From assembly GCA_964196275.1 (NCBI GenBank), contig CAXMSN010000001.1, forward strand, positions 17,395 to 81,394: a stretch of 64,000 nt of DNA, written 5' to 3'. This document shows, piece after piece, positions 34,598 through 43,450 of this stretch. Numbering within the stretch: the stretch's first letter is position 1; each line of letters begins with the position of its first letter. Under the pieces are notes generated by a model. That model did not search any database and was not told the origin of the DNA. It saw only the letters and a list, made by a program, of their open reading frames with translations. The translations under genes and the position numbers were made by a program. Source of the stretch: UBA5794 sp964196275 (GTDB lineage Bacteria > Actinomycetota > Acidimicrobiia > Spongiisociales > UBA5794).

Positions 34598-35476
34598 ATG
34601 GGTGCCACCAACATCTCTACATCGATCGACGCATATCTGCAGCGGTGTGCGATCGAACGCGGTCTTTCAACGAATACGCTCGTTGCGTATGAGAGGGACT
34701 TGACAGCCTTCAACGAGTTCTGCGCCCGGTATGGCGTGTCAGGCCTCGACGACATTGACCGAAGGCTCGTGAGACGCTTCATCGCGAACCTCTCCACTCG
34801 CGGCTACGCATCTCGCTCAGTAGCTCGCAAGGCATCATCGGTACGAGGCTTCCTTGCGGACGCTGCGAATCACGATCTCATCGCTGCCAATCCAGCCGAA
34901 GGCGTTCCGCAGCCAAAGACGCCGGGCACGTTACCGAAGGCGATACCGGCCGGTTCACTCGGCGCGCTGATCGATGCCGTCGACGGTGATGAACCGGTCG
35001 ATGTACGCGACCGGGCGATCCTCGAAATGCTGTACGGAACCGGCGTCAGGGTGTCCGAACTCGCTGCCCTGCGCGTCGCAGATGTGACCGCGGGTGCGTT
35101 CTTGGTGGTCACAGGGAAGGGCAACAAACAGCGTTCGATCCCCATAAGCAATACGGTGACCGATGCTGTGGAGTCGTATCTGGGCTCGCCGCGCGAGCGG
35201 TTGCTCGATGGCCGGATGAGTCCGATGCTGTGGATCGGCGTTCGTGGTGGCGATCTCTCGTCCCGCGGTATCCGCCGTGTTGTACATCACCGCGTCGGAT
35301 CATTCCCTCACGCGCTTCGTCATTCGTTCGCTACGCATCTCCTCGAAAATGGGGCAGATCTGCGGTCTGTGCAGGATCTTCTGGGACACTCCGAACTCGC
35401 AACGACGCAGATATACACTGCGGTCACCCGAAAGCACCTAACAGACACCTACGAGAGAAGCCACCCGCGTGCCTGA
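34598..35476 (+). CDS. xerC: Tyrosine recombinase XerC/XerD
   Basis: The 292-residue recombinase resolves chromosome dimers at dif. An N-terminal SAM-like domain (about 5-90) precedes the catalytic domain with Arg in YGTGVRVSEL, the HALRHSFATHLL box, LGHSELATT and the nucleophile tyrosine in QIYT. Its place between dprA and rpsB matches mycobacterial xerC. The last codons overlap the sigma factor start by 8 bases. There are no nearby phage genes to suggest an integrase. Confidence 0.92.
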   Translation: MGATNISTSIDAYLQRCAIERGLSTNTLVAYERDLTAFNEFCARYGVSGLDDIDRRLVRRFIANLSTRGYASRSVARKASSVRGFLADAANHDLIAANPAEGVPQPKTPGTLPKAIPAGSLGALIDAVDGDEPVDVRDRAILEMLYGTGVRVSELAALRVADVTAGAFLVVTGKGNKQRSIPISNTVTDAVESYLGSPRERLLDGRMSPMLWIGVRGGDLSSRGIRRVVHHRVGSFPHALRHSFATHLLENGADLRSVQDLLGHSELATTQIYTAVTRKHLTDTYERSHPRA

Positions 35477-36242
35477 CCCCCAGGAACAGGAACTGAAAGA
35501 CCTCTGGACCGAGTTCAAGTCATCTGGTGATGAGCGCGCTCGCGAGGGGCTCATCCTTCACTACTCGCCGCTCGTCAAGTTCGTAGCCGGAAGGGTCGGT
35601 GCGGGGCTTCCGAAGAACGTCGACCATTCCGATCTCGTGTCGTACGGCACGTTCGGTCTCATCGACGCTGTCGATAAGTTCGAGCCTGAACGTGGTTTCA
35701 AGTTCGAGACCTATGCCGTCAACCGAATCAAAGGTGCCATCCTCGACGAACTGCGTGCGCTCGACTGGGTGCCCCGATCGGTTCGCTCAAGGGCAAGAGA
35801 GATCCAGCGAACCATGGCGGAACTGAACCACACGCTCCAGCGGACGCCGACCGAAGAGGAAGTCGCGGAGTCGATGGAAGTGCCACTCGACACGCTGCGG
35901 GGCCACCTCGGCGAGATCGCCAATCTCGGTTTCGTCGCGCTCGATGAACTGCTGAACCCATCAGAGAACGCGTCGGGCTCGATGACCGATGTCCTTCCGG
36001 ACTCCGGCGCCATAGACCCGTCGGGAAGTTTCGAGAAGGAGGAGACCAGATACATGCTGGCCGACTCCATCAACAGGCTTCCAGACCGCGAGCGTCTCGT
36101 CCTCACGTTGTACTACTACGAGGGCCTCACGCTCGCAGAGATCGGCGGCGTCCTCAACGTCACCGAGTCACGCATCTGTCAGATCCATACCAAAGCAGTG
36201 ATGAGCCTCCGCAACCGCTTCATAGAACCAGCGTTCAAATAG
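35469..36242 (+). CDS. whiG: RNA polymerase sigma factor, WhiG/FliA type
   Basis: The 257-residue sigma-70 family protein has regions 2 (DLVSYGTFGLIDAVDKFEPERGFKFETYAVNRIKG is the core, about 57-91), 3 and 4 (LTLAEIGGVLNVTESRICQ). The length and region 3 sequence fit FliA/WhiG sigma factors. In Streptomyces whiG lies in the same place near rpsB and controls sporulation; flagellar genes are not visible here, so the regulon is unknown. GTG 35469 overlaps xerC. Confidence 0.9.
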   Translation: MPDPQEQELKDLWTEFKSSGDERAREGLILHYSPLVKFVAGRVGAGLPKNVDHSDLVSYGTFGLIDAVDKFEPERGFKFETYAVNRIKGAILDELRALDWVPRSVRSRAREIQRTMAELNHTLQRTPTEEEVAESMEVPLDTLRGHLGEIANLGFVALDELLNPSENASGSMTDVLPDSGAIDPSGSFEKEETRYMLADSINRLPDRERLVLTLYYYEGLTLAEIGGVLNVTESRICQIHTKAVMSLRNRFIEPAFK

Positions 36243-36264
36243 TCGCTCGCTTTGCTCGCCCCAG

Positions 36265-36299
36265 TAGTACGTATTAGGTACTACGTAGTCCCGTATCCG
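36265..36299. repeat. Heptamer array between the sigma factor gene and rpsB
   Basis: TAGTACG, TATTAGG, TACTACG, TAGTCCC and GTATCCG form a degenerate 7-bp series right after the sigma factor stop codon. It belongs to the same TANNACG family as the arrays at 7762 and 45490. Confidence 0.8.
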
Positions 36300-36362
36300 T
36301 TATCTCCTCTGCCCGCCATATCCTCTCAGCATCAAACACGATCATCGCAATCCCCGTGTGGT

Positions 36363-36428
36363 GCGGTCTCCGCTTGGAGAACGTTCGGGGGCTCGAAGGG
36401 TGGTCGGAAGCACAACCCGAACAAGGAG
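36363..36428 (+). promoter_or_regulatory. Candidate structured rpsB leader
   Basis: A small GCGG-TCT-CCGC hairpin (36363-36373) precedes a perfect 7-bp inverted repeat, GTTCGGG (36383-36389) with CCCGAAC (36416-36422). The second arm ends directly before the Shine-Dalgarno AAGGAG (36423-36428). This geometry would let S2 or another factor control ribosome access, as in known S2 autoregulation. Only the base pairing is seen. Confidence 0.4.
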
Positions 36429-36436
36429 AAAACACT

Positions 36437-37171
36437 ATGGCTGTCATTGCCATGCGCGAGCTGCTTGAAGCTGGCGTCCACTTTGGTCATCAGACCTCCC
36501 GGTGGAATCCCAAGATGCGTCCGTTTATTTTCTCGGAACGCAACGGGATCCACATCCTCGACCTCCGGCAGACCCTCGAGGCTGCGGAGCAGGCATACGT
36601 GATCGCCCGTGACATCACGATCAAGGGCGGCACCGTACTCTTCGTTGGAACGAAGAAGCAGGGTCAGGCTGCGATCGAAGAAGCTGCGAAGCGCGCTGAC
36701 ATGCCGTACGTCAACCACCGTTGGCTCGGCGGAATGCTCACCAACTTCCAGACGATCCACAAGCGGATTCTCTACATGCGTGAGCTTGAGCAGATGGAAT
36801 CCTCAGGCGAGATGGAGGGCCTCCCGAAGAAGGAGCGCATTCGTCTCCGCAGAGAGCTCGTGAAGCTCCAGGCGATTCTCGGCGGTGTCCGTGATCTCCT
36901 GCGTCCCCCGGACGCCGTGTTCATCATCGACATCAACCAGGAGCACATCGCGGTTGCCGAAGCCAAGCGTCTCGGTATCCCGCTTATCGCCCTCGTTGAC
37001 ACGAACTGTGACCCCGACCCGGTAGACCTCGTCATTCCTGGAAACGACGACGCCATCCGCGCCGCACATCTGATCGCCGGCGTCGTAGCCGACGGATGCA
37101 TCGCTGGTGCGGAGATCGCGAACGCCAAGCGCAAGGACGCACCGCAGGTTGACACAGAAGTGAAGGAGTAG
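36437..37171 (+). CDS. rpsB: 30S ribosomal protein S2
   Basis: The 244-residue protein starts MAVIAMRELLEAGVHFGHQ, diagnostic for S2, and carries HRWLGGMLTNFQT and the PDAVFIIDINQEH segment. ATG 36437 follows AAGGAG by 8 bases. An open frame further upstream overlaps the leader and is not S2-like. tsf begins 2 bases after the stop. Confidence 0.97.
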   Translation: MAVIAMRELLEAGVHFGHQTSRWNPKMRPFIFSERNGIHILDLRQTLEAAEQAYVIARDITIKGGTVLFVGTKKQGQAAIEEAAKRADMPYVNHRWLGGMLTNFQTIHKRILYMRELEQMESSGEMEGLPKKERIRLRRELVKLQAILGGVRDLLRPPDAVFIIDINQEHIAVAEAKRLGIPLIALVDTNCDPDPVDLVIPGNDDAIRAAHLIAGVVADGCIAGAEIANAKRKDAPQVDTEVKE

Positions 37172-37173
37172 CG

Positions 37174-37788
37174 ATGGCGGACTTCACGGCGAAGGACGTC
37201 CAAGCGCTTCGTCAAGCCACCGGCGCAGGCATGATGGATGCCAAGAAGGCGCTGACCGAGACCGCTGGCGACATGGAGAAGGCAGCTGACTACCTCCGTG
37301 AAACCGGAGTTGCGTCGGCCGCGAAGCGGTCAGGTCGCGATCAGTCCGAAGGCGTCGTCGGCGTGTACATGCACAGCCAGGCGGGAAGGCCTGTCATCGG
37401 TGTCCTCATCGGCCTCGTCTCGGAGACGGACTTCGTCGCAAAGAACGAGGAGTTCATCGCAGCGGCGAACGACATCGCTATGCACGCGGCCGCTTCGAGG
37501 CCCCAGTGGTTGACGCGGGAAGAGGTTCCTGAGGATGCGTTGGAGAAGGAGAAGGAGCTGATCGCAGCTCAGGCTCGAAACGAAGGCAAACCAGATCAGA
37601 TCGTCGAGAAGATCGTCGATGGCCGGATCGGATCCTTCTACAAGGAGAACGTCCTCCTCGATCAGGTCTTCGTGCGGTCAGATAAGTTCGAAGGAACGGT
37701 CGGGGACATGGTCCAACAACTCGCCTCCCGCATGGGCGAGAACATCTCGGTCGCTTCCATGGCTAGGGTCGCTGTCGGAGAGGGCTGA
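37174..37788 (+). CDS. tsf: Elongation factor Ts
   Basis: The 204-residue nucleotide exchange factor for EF-Tu has the UBA-like N-terminus (VQALRQATGAGMMDAKKAL), the core TDFVAKNEEF motif (about 88-97) and the C-terminal coiled region. It is the short form, with a single core subdomain, lacking about 80 residues of the E. coli protein, as in several actinobacteria and thermophiles. Confidence 0.96.
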   Translation: MADFTAKDVQALRQATGAGMMDAKKALTETAGDMEKAADYLRETGVASAAKRSGRDQSEGVVGVYMHSQAGRPVIGVLIGLVSETDFVAKNEEFIAAANDIAMHAAASRPQWLTREEVPEDALEKEKELIAAQARNEGKPDQIVEKIVDGRIGSFYKENVLLDQVFVRSDKFEGTVGDMVQQLASRMGENISVASMARVAVGEG

Positions 37789-37792
37789 TCGA

Positions 37793-38515
37793 ATGACGAG
37801 GCGTCGTGTCGTACTGAAACTGTCCGGAGAAGCGTTTGCGGATGCTGAGATCGGATATGGAATCGATCCGACCACCGTCGATGAGATCGCGACAGAGATC
37901 GCTGACATCTCTGCCCAAGGGCACGAGATAGCCATCGTGGTCGGTGGTGGCAACATATTCAGAGGCCTCTCTGCCGCAGCCAACAACATGGATCGTGCGA
38001 ACGCCGATTACATGGGCATGCTTGCAACAGTGATCAACGCCCTTGCGATAAGGGATGCCCTCGAACGGGCTGGTGCTGAATGCCGAGTCCAGACCGCCAT
38101 CAACATCCAACAGGTCGCTGAGCCATACATACGACTGAGAGCGATTCGTCACCTGGAGAAGGGTCGGATCGTCGTCTTCGCTGGTGGCACGGGTAACCCG
38201 TTCTTCACGACGGACACGACAGCCGCCTTGCGAGCTGCCGAGATCGGTGCCGATGCTGTGCTCAAGGCAACGAAGGTCGACGGGATCTACACGTCGGACC
38301 CCATGATCGATCCTTCCGCCAAGAAGTTCGACGAACTGGACTACATGCGCGCTATCTCTGACAAGCTCGGAGTCATGGATGCCACAGCAATTACGATGTG
38401 TATGGAGAATGATCTACCGATACGGGTGTTCAACATGACAGTTCCAGGCAACATCACCAAGGCGGTCCGAGGCGAAGAGGTCGGAACGCTGGTCACAGCA
38501 GGGAGTTCCCGATGA
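37793..38515 (+). CDS. pyrH: UMP kinase
   Basis: The 240-residue amino-acid-kinase-fold enzyme phosphorylates UMP. VVLKLSGEAFAD at the start, VGGGNIFRG near 52 and AGGTGNPFFTTDTTAALRA near 137 are family signatures. ATG 37793 follows the tsf stop by 4 bases; the frame further upstream merely overlaps tsf. The stop overlaps frr by four bases. Confidence 0.96.
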   Translation: MTRRRVVLKLSGEAFADAEIGYGIDPTTVDEIATEIADISAQGHEIAIVVGGGNIFRGLSAAANNMDRANADYMGMLATVINALAIRDALERAGAECRVQTAINIQQVAEPYIRLRAIRHLEKGRIVVFAGGTGNPFFTTDTTAALRAAEIGADAVLKATKVDGIYTSDPMIDPSAKKFDELDYMRAISDKLGVMDATAITMCMENDLPIRVFNMTVPGNITKAVRGEEVGTLVTAGSSR

Positions 38516-39057
38516 TCAACGCTGATCTCGCCGACGCGAACACGAAGATGGACCAAGCCGTTGAGCACACGATTCATGAGTTCTCCGGAGTGCGTACCGG
38601 ACGTGCGAACTCGGGTCTTCTCAGCCGCGTCATGGTCGACTACTACGGCACGAAGACGCCTCTTCAGCAGCTCGCCTCGTTCACGGTCCCCGAGGCGCGG
38701 ATGCTGATCGTCCAGCCCTACGACAAGGGAGCGATTGCAGCCATCGAACGTGGCATCCAGGAAGCAGACCTCGGCTTGAATCCGTCGAATGACGGGAACA
38801 TCATCAGGCTTGCGTTCCCACAGCTCACTGAGGAGCGTCGTCGCGAACTGATCAAAGTTGTCCGAGGCTTGGCCGAGGAAGGCCGGGTAGCGATCCGAAA
38901 TGTTCGACGCCACTCAAAGGATGCAATCGAGGCGGAGGATGTGTCCGAGGACGACGTTCGGCGGGCGGAGAAGGAACTCCAGGAACTCACCGACAAGCAC
39001 ACCGCCAGCATCGATGACGCCCTTCACCGCAAGGAAGAAGAGTTGCTAGAGGTCTGA
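38512..39057 (+). CDS. frr: Ribosome recycling factor
   Basis: The 181-residue protein shows the RRF pattern: FSGVRTGRANSGLLSRVMVDYYG (about 24-46 in outline), LNPSNDGNIIRLAFPQLTEE and a C-terminal helix with paired charges. With EF-G it splits post-termination ribosomes. It overlaps pyrH by four bases, closing the rpsB-tsf-pyrH-frr unit. Confidence 0.96.
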   Translation: MINADLADANTKMDQAVEHTIHEFSGVRTGRANSGLLSRVMVDYYGTKTPLQQLASFTVPEARMLIVQPYDKGAIAAIERGIQEADLGLNPSNDGNIIRLAFPQLTEERRRELIKVVRGLAEEGRVAIRNVRRHSKDAIEAEDVSEDDVRRAEKELQELTDKHTASIDDALHRKEEELLEV

Positions 39058-39138
39058 TGGCGGATGTGCCGTCGAGCGAACCGAGCAACGGTGCGTGGTT
39101 ACGCACTCTGATCCCTGATTCCGGTACCGTGGAGCGAT

Positions 39139-41052
39139 ATGCCAGATGATCCCCGCAACGACACCGAGTCCGGTGGCTTCGACGATTGGTTGTCCGAAGC
39201 GCCTGGCAAGGTCACCGACCCGTATGCCGAATCTGAGCTTGACGGACAAGATTCCGAAAATGACGAGTCTCAGTCGTCTGTCGACGATCCCGTCCTCGAG
39301 GAAGAAGCCGGGGACGACACCGAGCCGGAGTCTTCGGTCGACGATCCAGACCTCGATGAGGAGGCCAGTGACGATGCCGAGTCGGAACACCCCGTCGCTG
39401 ACGATGATGAGACGGCCGAGGCTGTACCCGACGCCGAGCCCCCGACACCTGTGGGTCCAGAAGTCGATCTGAACAGCGACAGCGACGAGGACGATGACAC
39501 GGACGAGGACCCCGTCACCAGTGTCGACGATGAGCGATCGGAGGAACAGGACGATACCGACGACACCGGAGAGATCCCCATAGTCGAATCCGTCGAAAAC
39601 GAACCAGCCGATCTCGCTCCAGAAGAGTTCCACGCCGAACCACTGGTCGAGTTCGAAGCCTTCGACGGCGGAGACGAAGCGGACACGGGCGAACTCGAGA
39701 TCGTCGCCCCCGCGCCCTTCGGTGAGATCGATTCTGGTCAGCAAGAGGCGACCCTCGTGTACGACGGGGCAGTCGAGTCGGATTCGTCCGTGCTTCCGGA
39801 TGAATCTTCGGACGAGGACGAGTTGCAAGAGGATGACACATCCGAAGTGCCGATCGTTGCATGGTTCCCCGAATCGACCGATGAGGACGTCTCGCAAAGT
39901 GACGACTTCGATCCGCTTGAGGACACCGGAGAAGCAGTCTTCGTTTCCGGTGAAGGCGCAAGTATCGCCGCAGCTGCTGCTGGATTCGGTGATCTTTGGG
40001 ACGATGACTCAGTCGACGACTCATCCACCAACGACTCTCCGCAGGATGACGACGTCGAGGAGTTCACGCTCGGAGAAGGCGATCTGTTGCTAGGAGCAAC
40101 TCAGGAGCACGTCGATCTTGCCGCCGCGATCGCCGCCGCTGAGAACGAGGACACCGAGCAGGTGGCGCTCGTCGCCGAGATTCCCGGGCTCGAAACGTCG
40201 GTTGTGGGCTTCGAAGATGTGGTTGAGGCTGAGGGCCACCGCCGCGTCAGGGCGAGAGCGTCGGGAGACCTCATCGCTCGCGTCATCACCGGCATCGTTC
40301 TCGTCCTTGCGCTCGGGGCATCTCTCATCTGGCGCCCCGCTCTTGTCGTATTCGCCATAGCGGTGTTCGTTTTGGGAGCCGGCGAGTTCTACACGGCGCT
40401 CGTGCGCACAGACCGAAAGCCGATCGCCCTGTTCGGCTTCATCGGAATCATCGGTGCGAGCGTCGGCGCCTTCTTCTGGAGTGCAGTCGCGATTCCCATG
40501 GCCTTCGTGCTGGCAACCATCCTGTTGCTGCTCTTCTACGCTGTGGTACCTGGCAAGTCGGACCCGATGGGCAATCTCGCTCTGACCACAACTGTCATGG
40601 TGTGGGCAGGTCTTGGCTCGTTTGCGATGCTCATCGCTCGCTCGGATGACTATCAGGTGCTCATCCTTGGGGTGGTTGTCGCCGTCGCGGCCGCTGACAT
40701 AGCGGCGTTCTTTGTGGGTCGATCACTTGGACGCACACACTTCGCCCCATGGGTCTCGCCGAAGAAGACGGTTGAGGGACTGGTAGCGGGCATCGTGGTT
40801 GCCTTGGGCGTCGGAGCGATGCTTCACTTCTTCCCTCCCTTCGAACTCACCTCTGGCCTCGCCATAGGCGCAGCTGCAGCGTTTCTGACACCGGTCGGTG
40901 ACCTCGCCATGTCCGCTGCCAAGCGATCCTTGGGCCTCAAGGACATGGGCTCAGTCCTTCCTGGCCACGGCGGATTCCTCGATCGTATCGATGGCCTTCT
41001 TTTCGTCATTCCCGTCGCGTGGGCAGTGTTCATCTGGGCTGGCCTCCTCTGA
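39139..41052 (+). CDS. cdsA: Phosphatidate cytidylyltransferase with long acidic N-terminal extension
   Basis: The protein has 637 residues; ordinary CdsA proteins have about 260-310. The C-terminal part (about 375-637) is a polytopic membrane enzyme ending in the CdsA signature, SAAKRSLGLKDMGS then LPGHGGFLDRID. It makes CDP-diacylglycerol from CTP and phosphatidic acid. Residues 1-374 are very acidic and low in complexity. They contain a recurring DTGE-type motif (DTGEIPIV 142-149, DTGELEIV 182-189, DTSEVPIV 233-240, DTGEAVFV 262-269, and a weaker copy near 338). This part is presumably cytoplasmic. A TACCGT box ends 8 bases before ATG 39139. Confidence 0.92.
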   Translation: MPDDPRNDTESGGFDDWLSEAPGKVTDPYAESELDGQDSENDESQSSVDDPVLEEEAGDDTEPESSVDDPDLDEEASDDAESEHPVADDDETAEAVPDAEPPTPVGPEVDLNSDSDEDDDTDEDPVTSVDDERSEEQDDTDDTGEIPIVESVENEPADLAPEEFHAEPLVEFEAFDGGDEADTGELEIVAPAPFGEIDSGQQEATLVYDGAVESDSSVLPDESSDEDELQEDDTSEVPIVAWFPESTDEDVSQSDDFDPLEDTGEAVFVSGEGASIAAAAAGFGDLWDDDSVDDSSTNDSPQDDDVEEFTLGEGDLLLGATQEHVDLAAAIAAAENEDTEQVALVAEIPGLETSVVGFEDVVEAEGHRRVRARASGDLIARVITGIVLVLALGASLIWRPALVVFAIAVFVLGAGEFYTALVRTDRKPIALFGFIGIIGASVGAFFWSAVAIPMAFVLATILLLLFYAVVPGKSDPMGNLALTTTVMVWAGLGSFAMLIARSDDYQVLILGVVVAVAAADIAAFFVGRSLGRTHFAPWVSPKKTVEGLVAGIVVALGVGAMLHFFPPFELTSGLAIGAAAAFLTPVGDLAMSAAKRSLGLKDMGSVLPGHGGFLDRIDGLLFVIPVAWAVFIWAGLL

Positions 41053-42191
41053 GACCCCTGGTCATCCTCGGTGCGACCGGTTCCATCGGGCGCCAGACAG
41101 TCGAAGTAGCAGACCGCATCGGTGCGCCCATCGTGGCGCTCGCTGCGAGGACACCTTCCAAACGCCTACTCGAACTTGGGATTCAGTATCCCGACGCCGT
41201 CGTTTGTGTGGTTGAGCCTGGCGAAAGTGCGGATGTCTTCCGCGAAGCTCTTGGAGACAGAGCCCACTTCGGCAAGGGCGCCATGACTGAAGTGGCGGCC
41301 ATGTCCGGGGCCACGGTCGTCAATGGTGTCGTTGGAGCTGCAGGTCTGGAAGCATCTCTGTCTGCGCTCTACGCAGGGAACCGCCTTGCGCTTGCCAACA
41401 AGGAGAGTCTCGTGGCGGGTGGAAGCCTCATGCGAGCGGCTCTCGAGAGCGGGGACGGGGAGCTGATCCCTGTCGACTCCGAACATTCGGCGATCTGGCA
41501 ATGCATCGCAGGGGAGAACGTTGACAGCGTTCACCGGCTCATCTTGACGGCGTCAGGAGGCCCATTCAAGGGGTACAGCCCTCAGGATCTTGAATCCGTG
41601 ACGGTCGAGCAGGCCCTTGCGCATCCGACGTGGGTGATGGGCCCTCGGATCACCACGGACTCTGCGACCCTGATGAACAAGGCGTTCGAGGTGATCGAAG
41701 CCCACTATCTGTTCGACATGCCGTACGACAATATCGATGTTGTGGTCCACCCGCAGAGCATCGTTCACTCGCTGGTCGAGTTCAGCGATGGGGTCGTGAA
41801 AGCCGAGCTGGGACACCCTGACATGCGAAAGCCGATCCAGATCGCCATGACACATCCCGACCGTGCCGCTGTCGAACATGAACCGTTCGATCTTGTCGGA
41901 GTCGATCTCACGTTCGAACGGCCAGATGTCGATTCGTTCCCGTGTCTGACACTTGGCTACGAGGCTGGGCGGGCGGGCGGTACGGCAACTGCGGTCCTGA
42001 ACGCAGCTGACGAGATCGCGGTCGCGGCGTTCCTTGACGGACGTGTTCCGTTCACGGCGATCGCCCAGGTCGTGGAGTCGGTTCTCGCAGCCCATGACGT
42101 CCGCGAGCCGGAGGGCGTCGAAGATGTCGTCGATGCAGACGGATGGGCACGGCGCATGGCTCAGCAACTGTGCGAGACCACCGCCGGTTGA
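41019..42191 (+). CDS. dxr: 1-deoxy-D-xylulose 5-phosphate reductoisomerase
   Basis: The NADPH enzyme makes 2-C-methyl-D-erythritol 4-phosphate in the MEP isoprenoid pathway. The nucleotide-binding ILGATGSIGRQ, the LANKESLVAGG loop, the metal-binding PVDSEHSAIWQC segment and the SGGPFKG motif are intact. The start is uncertain. GTG 41019 lies 34 bases inside cdsA and adds ten residues unlike the family. The canonical position (RPLVILGATGSIG) coincides with CTG 41049, which overlaps the cdsA stop as CTGA, and no ATG, GTG or TTG occurs nearby in frame. From CTG the protein would have 380 residues. Confidence 0.93.
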   Translation: MGSVHLGWPPLRPLVILGATGSIGRQTVEVADRIGAPIVALAARTPSKRLLELGIQYPDAVVCVVEPGESADVFREALGDRAHFGKGAMTEVAAMSGATVVNGVVGAAGLEASLSALYAGNRLALANKESLVAGGSLMRAALESGDGELIPVDSEHSAIWQCIAGENVDSVHRLILTASGGPFKGYSPQDLESVTVEQALAHPTWVMGPRITTDSATLMNKAFEVIEAHYLFDMPYDNIDVVVHPQSIVHSLVEFSDGVVKAELGHPDMRKPIQIAMTHPDRAAVEHEPFDLVGVDLTFERPDVDSFPCLTLGYEAGRAGGTATAVLNAADEIAVAAFLDGRVPFTAIAQVVESVLAAHDVREPEGVEDVVDADGWARRMAQQLCETTAG

Positions 42192-42244
42192 GCGATATCG
42201 GCGGTACCGTTTACCGACACTGTTGACTGAGACGGAGGCACCCG

Positions 42245-43405
42245 ATGGGGCCGTTCATAATGATCGCGGGCATCATCCTCATGATCGTGATCCATGAGGG
42301 CGGGCACTTCGTCGCCGCGAAGTACTTCGGTATGAAGGCCACCGAGGCGTTCTTCGGGTTTGGCCCGCGCCTGTGGTCGACCCAGCGAGGTGAGACAGAG
42401 TACGGAATCAAGGCGATTCCCTTCGGCGGATATGTCCGCATCATCGGGATGAACCCCTTCGAAGAGGTTGCCCCAGAAGAAGAGGGTCGTACGTATCGCG
42501 TTGCCGCGTTCTGGAAGAAATCCGTCGTGGTCCTCGCTGGGATCGCGAGCCATTTCGTTGTTGCGTTCACGATCCTGTTCCTGGTCGGTCTGATCTATGG
42601 AACGGTCGCTCGCGATGCCGACGATCTCGTACTGCTTACCACGACCATCGGAGACGTCTCGGAGACGGTTCTGGACGGCTCCGAGACGTCACCCGCAGCG
42701 ATGGCTGGCGTCGATGTCGACGATGTGATCGTGGCGACCGACGGGGTTCCTGTGGCGACATGGGACGACTTCGCTGACTTCACAGCTTCGCGGCCAGGCG
42801 AGGCGGTGGTGATCGGTGTCGAACGCGATGGCGAGCGGTTGGACCTCAGCACCACCTTGGCAATGGTGGAGCGACCGAAAAGGGACGATCAGCGAAATAT
42901 CATCCTTGACGCTGACAATGAACCCGTCCTTGAGACGGTCGGCTTCTTCGGTGTGACGCCGCTTGCGGATCGCGAATACCACGGACCGATTGGGATGATC
43001 GGCGTGGCCGTCGGGCAGATGGGCGAAGCGATTGTCCAGAGCGTCAACGGGCTTTGGCAGATGGTTGTCGGGTTCCCCAAGCTCCTGATGGCGACGTTCG
43101 GTGGGGATGACGAGATCCTGGAAACGGTCCGGCCCGTGTCTCCCATCGGTCTTGTGAAACTCGCGGGTCCTGTCGAGAGCACCCTCATATTGCTTGCCCT
43201 TGTGAACATCTTCGTCGGGGTCCTGAACTTCGTCCCGCTGTATCCCCTCGACGGTGGACACTTCGCTGTTGCGCTCTACGAGAAGATCACGGGTCGCGTC
43301 CCGGCTGTGGAGAAGATGATGCCCGTGGCAGCTGCCGTCTTCATCTTCCTCGTGAGTCTGGGCCTCATGGGCCTGTACTTCGACACGTTCGGACAAGTGG
43401 GCTGA
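42245..43405 (+). CDS. rip1: Site-2 intramembrane metalloprotease (Rip1/RseP family)
   Basis: The 386-residue membrane protease cleaves anti-sigma factors and other membrane proteins. The zinc motif HEGGH is at residues 17-21 in the first transmembrane segment, a PDZ domain occupies about 130-215, and the third ligand region PLYPLDGGH lies near 335. Actinobacteria place it between dxr and ispG, as here. A good Shine-Dalgarno sequence (GGAGG) precedes ATG 42245. Confidence 0.94.
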   Translation: MGPFIMIAGIILMIVIHEGGHFVAAKYFGMKATEAFFGFGPRLWSTQRGETEYGIKAIPFGGYVRIIGMNPFEEVAPEEEGRTYRVAAFWKKSVVVLAGIASHFVVAFTILFLVGLIYGTVARDADDLVLLTTTIGDVSETVLDGSETSPAAMAGVDVDDVIVATDGVPVATWDDFADFTASRPGEAVVIGVERDGERLDLSTTLAMVERPKRDDQRNIILDADNEPVLETVGFFGVTPLADREYHGPIGMIGVAVGQMGEAIVQSVNGLWQMVVGFPKLLMATFGGDDEILETVRPVSPIGLVKLAGPVESTLILLALVNIFVGVLNFVPLYPLDGGHFAVALYEKITGRVPAVEKMMPVAAAVFIFLVSLGLMGLYFDTFGQVG

Positions 43406-43450
43406 CCACCTCCCGTTGACACGGGTGACAGCTCACTACGCTTCCAGAAG

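Noticed and set aside
34598..35476. Phage or integrative-element integrase
   Set aside because: Gene order (dprA-xer-sigma-rpsB) and sequence fit housekeeping XerC, and no phage genes or attachment-site repeats are present.
39046..39897. Minus-strand frame opposite the cdsA acidic extension
   Set aside because: It is a low-complexity Val/Gly/Arg translation that mirrors the GAN-rich codons of the acidic region. The plus-strand frame continues directly into the CdsA domain.
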